Below are positions 61,122 to 64,000 of a stretch of 64,000 nt of DNA, one piece after another. This DNA comes from an uncultured Clostridia bacterium. GTDB taxonomy: Bacteria; Bacillota; Clostridia; Lachnospirales; CAG-274. Where the stretch lies: positions 1-64,000 of the forward strand of contig CANPXH010000005.1 in the NCBI GenBank assembly GCA_947585865.1. The letters are read 5' to 3'. Made by a program: the position numbers and the translations under genes. How positions within the stretch are numbered: position 1 is the stretch's first letter; the number at the start of each line of letters is the position of its first letter. Below the pieces are notes generated by a model. That model was given only the letters and a program-made list of their open reading frames with translations, searched no databases and was not told the origin of the DNA.

Positions 61122-61313
61122 TTAAATCACTGTGTCAGGGGGCATGATACACCAAAATATAATATAAATAATGATCCCCGTACCTAAAGAGCCTAATGAA
61201 AGCAGCGCCGCCACAAGTCTCACTATTGTGGGGTCTATGCCGAAATATTCACCTATACCGCTGCATACTCCGCCAAATATCTTGTTACCCATGCATCTGT
61301 GCAATCTTTTCAC
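61122..61313 (-). CDS. PspC-domain small membrane protein
   Basis: 63 aa from GTG 61313 (VKRLHRCMGNKIFGGVCSGIGEYF), seven bases after AAAGGAGG; the longer frame to 61367 runs into radC. The PspC signature GGVCSGIGEYFGIDPTIVRL is followed by one hydrophobic segment ending IFWCIMPP. In other bacteria PspC proteins take part in envelope-stress responses; no other psp genes are nearby. Confidence 0.9.
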   Translation of the reverse strand: MKRLHRCMGNKIFGGVCSGIGEYFGIDPTIVRLVAALLSLGSLGTGIIIYIIFWCIMPPDTVI

Positions 61314-61326
61314 AACATTACCTCCT

Positions 61327-62034
61327 TTAATATTCTTTCCTAAAGCCCTTACGTTTTCTTCTTGCATAGCTATAGTTCTTATCGCCGCAAATGATTATAT
61401 GATCTATCATCCTTATGCCAAGGCTTTCAAATTTCATACGAAGCTCCTCTGTTGCCCTGTCATCCGAAATAGACGGCTCGTTGCATCCGCTTGGATGATT
61501 GTGGGCTAATATCGTAAACTTCGCCTTATTTAACAATGCTCTTTGCAAAACGACCTCCGCAGTAAAATTAACGGTATCCTCCGAACCGTCGCTTATCCTG
61601 TCTGCCGCTATAAGCTTTTTATTGATATCCAAGGACAAAAGATATATGGATTCATAATTTTGTCCTTGCAAAAGAGCATTCAGATAACCTATGGCTATGG
61701 AATTATTATCTATGACCAGACCCTTTGAATAAAAGCTTTCAAGATATCTTTTAGATATATAAGGCATCATGGACAGATATACGGCTACATTTTCCGTAAG
61801 TCCGCCGTTTTCCATAAGATCCTCCGGTCTTGAATTGAACAGATTGTGAAGGGAATGATATTTCTCAAGGAGTTTCTTGGCAATGACTTTTGTATCCTTC
61901 ATAGGATAGGCGTAGAAAAGCATGAGCTCCAATACCTCATACTCCTTAAAGCTGTCCAAATTACCTTCTTTTATGAATCTTTGTCTTACTCTGCTCCTAT
62001 GTCCTTTATTCGGGTTTTCGCTGTTTACTCCCAT
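61327..62034 (-). CDS. radC: RadC family JAB-domain protein
   Basis: 235 aa. Helix-hairpin-helix-like N-terminus (LENKYHSLHNLFNSRPEDL region) and a C-terminal JAMM metalloprotease-like domain with intact ligands HNHPSGCNEPSISDD near residue 180. Originally named for DNA repair, but the cellular role remains unclear. It abuts the DUF402 gene. Confidence 0.92.
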   Translation of the reverse strand: MGVNSENPNKGHRSRVRQRFIKEGNLDSFKEYEVLELMLFYAYPMKDTKVIAKKLLEKYHSLHNLFNSRPEDLMENGGLTENVAVYLSMMPYISKRYLESFYSKGLVIDNNSIAIGYLNALLQGQNYESIYLLSLDINKKLIAADRISDGSEDTVNFTAEVVLQRALLNKAKFTILAHNHPSGCNEPSISDDRATEELRMKFESLGIRMIDHIIICGDKNYSYARRKRKGFRKEY

Positions 62035-62505
62035 TTACAAGACCTCATTTATGTATTTTGTATATTTGCTGAAATTGCCGCTATATATTATTTTAAGGAG
62101 CCTGTCCGCCCTTTCCATGGCTCTTGCCGCCGTTTCCTTATCAAGTATATCCTCTCTCAGCGCAGCGGCTATCTCATCCAGATCGGCTACCTTAACAGAC
62201 CCATTCTCATATACTATTATATCTATGAGCAGATCGTTGAAAAAATAGGCGTCGCCCTCTATGTGCGTATCTATTATATCGCAGTACCAATATACAAGCT
62301 TGTCCTTGCCGTCTATAAACTTGCTTATCTTAAATCCTTCATCTATAAAGTAACATGAGAAGCCGTGTGTAAAATCGGTCCTTTGTCTGAGCACCTTCCA
62401 TTTTGTAACTATCCTGTTTTCTTTAAAACTCAGTATCTCGTCGTCCTTAAGATAAACGGTCTCATCGGGTATATACCGTCTTCTGTATAGCTTTATTTCC
62501 CCCAT
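62035..62505 (-). CDS. DUF402 domain protein
   Basis: 156 aa from ATG 62505 (MGEIKLYRRRYIPDE), preceded by GAGAGGAACAG and overlapping the end of the regulator gene by 13 bases. DUF402 features: WYCDIIDTHIEGDAYFFNDLLIDIIVYENG (in part WYCDIIDT, DLLIDIIV) with acidic residues that in the family bind divalent metal for nucleotide or RNA hydrolysis (FAU-1/YgaC group). Substrate here is unknown. Confidence 0.87.
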   Translation of the reverse strand: MGEIKLYRRRYIPDETVYLKDDEILSFKENRIVTKWKVLRQRTDFTHGFSCYFIDEGFKISKFIDGKDKLVYWYCDIIDTHIEGDAYFFNDLLIDIIVYENGSVKVADLDEIAAALREDILDKETAARAMERADRLLKIIYSGNFSKYTKYINEVL

Positions 62506-63074
62506 ATCTGTTCCTCTCTCATCTTTTCTATAAGCCCTTGATCCAGCATCTTCACATATGTACCTTTCATACCGCCTGAATGGAGCTTTATAAGTCCAGT
62601 GCATTCAAGCTTATGCAGGCCGTTTACTATGACCGAACGGGTCACTCCCGTTTCAGCGGAGATCTTGCTTATATTTACAACGGACTTATCTCCAAGGGAA
62701 AGAAGAGCGGCTCTTACGCCCCTGTACTCTCCCTCGGACAATCCCTTTACGGCGTTATCCGTAAGCTCGTTCCACATATGGGAATATGTGTTGAGCCTTT
62801 GTATATCCATTTTAAAGTAAATGATAACGGCAGCGGCACGTATATATCTGTAGTTTTCATTAACAGCCTTGTCGCTCATATACATAGAACCGAGGCGGCC
62901 CAATGATATGCAGTTTTGATATTTTGAATTTCCGTAAAGAAATTCACCCTTCCAGTTTGTAAGCGAAATGTGGGAACCCAATTCCACTTCCATTTCGGAA
63001 AGAAAGCTGTCGTAAAAATCACTGCTTGTCAGTGCAATACTTATGAGCCTGTCTATCCTGTCGCTGTAATCCAT
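62493..63074 (-). CDS. Shortened CodY-like transcription regulator
   Basis: 193 aa, against about 260 for CodY. The C-terminal winged helix is clearly CodY-like: SVVNISKISAETGVTRSVIV (131-150), NGLHKLECTG, then HSGGMKGTYVKML (165-177). The linker ELTDNAVKGLSEGEYRGVRAALLSL also fits. The N-terminal 100 residues are too short for the complete GAF domain that binds branched-chain amino acids, and the usual effector-pocket motifs are not visible. The frame cannot extend upstream, since topA ends 12 bases before. The topA-codY neighbourhood is normal for Clostridia, so this is probably the resident codY in reduced form. Confidence 0.82.
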   Translation of the reverse strand: MDYSDRIDRLISIALTSSDFYDSFLSEMEVELGSHISLTNWKGEFLYGNSKYQNCISLGRLGSMYMSDKAVNENYRYIRAAAVIIYFKMDIQRLNTYSHMWNELTDNAVKGLSEGEYRGVRAALLSLGDKSVVNISKISAETGVTRSVIVNGLHKLECTGLIKLHSGGMKGTYVKMLDQGLIEKMREEQIWGK

Positions 63075-63086
63075 GATCCTAAACCC

Positions 63087-64000
63087 CTACTGTGCTTTTT
63101 TAGATTCCTTTTTGTAATTGCATTCGGTGTTGCTGCACACAACAGCGGCATTTTTTCCTCCCTTTTCCACAAGAGGTTTGCCGCACACAGGACATTTTTC
63201 TCCTGTAGGCTTGTTCCAAAGCATAAGAGAGCAGTCGGGATTGTTTTCACAGCCGTAATATCTTCTGCCCTTTTTTGTTTTCTTTACATAAACCTTGCCT
63301 CCGCACAGCGGACACTTTACGCCTGCGTCTTCAAAAAGCGGCTTTGTGTTCCTGCATTCCGGAAAGCCCGGGCAGGCAAGAAACTTACCGTATCTGCCGT
63401 ATTTAACGACCATTTTCCTGCCGCATTCCTCACAAACCACATCGGTCTCTTCATCTTTTATTTCCACATTCTTTACCTTGTCCTCAGCCTCCTTGAGAAG
63501 CTCCTCGAACACGGGATAGAAATTCCTCAATATCTCCTTCCACTCCATCTTTCCTTCTTCCACTCTGTCAAGAGCAGTCTCCATATCGGCAGTAAATTCG
63601 GTATTTATAACATCGCCAAAGTTGTTCTTCACAATATCGTTCACTATCTCGCCCAGCTCTGTGGCATAAAATACCTTCTGTTCCTTTGTAACATAATTTC
63701 TCTGCTGTATTGTGGTAATGGTCGGAGCATAGGTAGACGGTCTTCCGACACCTATATCCTCAAGAGTTTTTATAAGCATAGCCTCGGTATATCTTGCAGG
63801 AGGCTGGGTAAAATGCTGATCCGCCTTTATATCATTACACTCAAGCTGCTCGCCCTTTGATATTTCGGGCATTGCTCCCTCTTCGCTTTTTTCTTCATTC
63901 TTTTTATACACTGAAAGATAACCGTCAAATACAAGTACGGAGCCTGTCGCTCTGAATATATATTTGTCGGAAGAGATATCGGCAGCCAATGTGGTGTATA
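63087..64000 (-). CDS. topA: DNA topoisomerase I, C-terminal part (5' end outside window)
   Basis: Relaxes negative supercoils. 304 codons are visible and the frame is open through the window end. The end of the catalytic toroid (FTQPPARYTEAMLIKTLEDIG; GRPSTYAPTITTIQ) is followed by three C4 zinc-finger domains: CEECGRKMVVKYGRYGKFLAC (near residue 190, in part), CPLCGGKVYVKKTKKGRRYYGC, and CPVCGKPLVEKGG. The catalytic Tyr lies beyond the edge. First visible gene of the topA-codY-DUF402-radC-pspC-glyS row. Confidence 0.96.
   Translation of the reverse strand, partial: YTTLAADISSDKYIFRATGSVLVFDGYLSVYKKNEEKSEEGAMPEISKGEQLECNDIKADQHFTQPPARYTEAMLIKTLEDIGVGRPSTYAPTITTIQQRNYVTKEQKVFYATELGEIVNDIVKNNFGDVINTEFTADMETALDRVEEGKMEWKEILRNFYPVFEELLKEAEDKVKNVEIKDEETDVVCEECGRKMVVKYGRYGKFLACPGFPECRNTKPLFEDAGVKCPLCGGKVYVKKTKKGRRYYGCENNPDCSLMLWNKPTGEKCPVCGKPLVEKGGKNAAVVCSNTECNYKKESKKAQ

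Overview
The window looks like chromosome of a low-to-moderate GC, spore-forming member of the Clostridia (Firmicutes), probably Lachnospirales-like. Evidence: consensus sigma-A promoters and strong AGGAGG ribosome sites, a T-box leader on thrS, the spore-protease homologue YyaC, a CodY-like regulator beside topA, LplB/LplC-type sugar permeases without their own ATPase, pyruvate phosphate dikinase, and one-chain glycyl-tRNA synthetase. I saw no rRNA, tRNA, CRISPR array, prophage or intact insertion sequence. Most of the window is core metabolism.

Layout. 1-3493 (minus): carbohydrate ABC importer (lipoprotein, LplB-type and LplC-type permeases). 3941-5949: DUF378 membrane protein (minus) and a secreted amidase (plus). 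6194-13890 (minus): pyrimidine operon pyrB-pyrC-pyrF-carA-carB behind a promoter, a 33-codon leader ORF and an overlapping terminator hairpin; carB is split by a one-base frameshift. 13931-19313 (minus): thrS with T-box, ftsH, a YibE/F membrane protein. 19443-24171 (minus): an SPFH/Tim44-like pair with zinc ribbons, mreB and a CNNM/CBS transporter. 24477-26898 (plus): a PLP aminotransferase and a GltA-like flavoprotein. 27110-27310 (minus): cold shock protein.

27604-33785 (minus) is one operon, fhs - DUF5050 lipoprotein - folD - nadC - nadA - proC, combining folate one-carbon, NAD and proline steps behind a long, highly folded leader. 34126-39939 (minus): FtsK/SpoIIIE translocase, a cytidylate-kinase-like protein, and a polar amino-acid ABC importer with an internal attenuating hairpin. 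40035-42601 (minus): orphan ModA, ECF S component, YlbF-like protein, alpha/beta hydrolase. 42775-43644 (plus): CDF metal exporter. 43768-47797 (minus): thiI, cysteine desulfurase, rsmE, prmA (RNA thiolation and ribosome methylation), divergent from rlmD (plus).

49291-53187 is the least familiar part: small lipoproteins, a 16-codon mini-ORF, an exported protein with four DnaJ-like CXXCXGXG modules, and a hybrid sensor kinase. 53247-56610: secreted cyclophilin, YyaC, a membrane-anchored degenerate-MPN/LysM protein and a minimal histidine kinase overlapping its end. 56958-64000 (minus): ppdK, glyS, PspC-like protein, RadC, DUF402 protein, a shortened CodY-like regulator, and the 3' part of topA.

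The observations most worth follow-up are the pyrL-like attenuator before pyrB, the orphan folded RNA before fhs, the branched element before the CNNM gene, the carB frameshift, the catalytically dead MPN-LysM membrane protein, the shortened CodY-like protein, and the exported zinc-finger lipoprotein.
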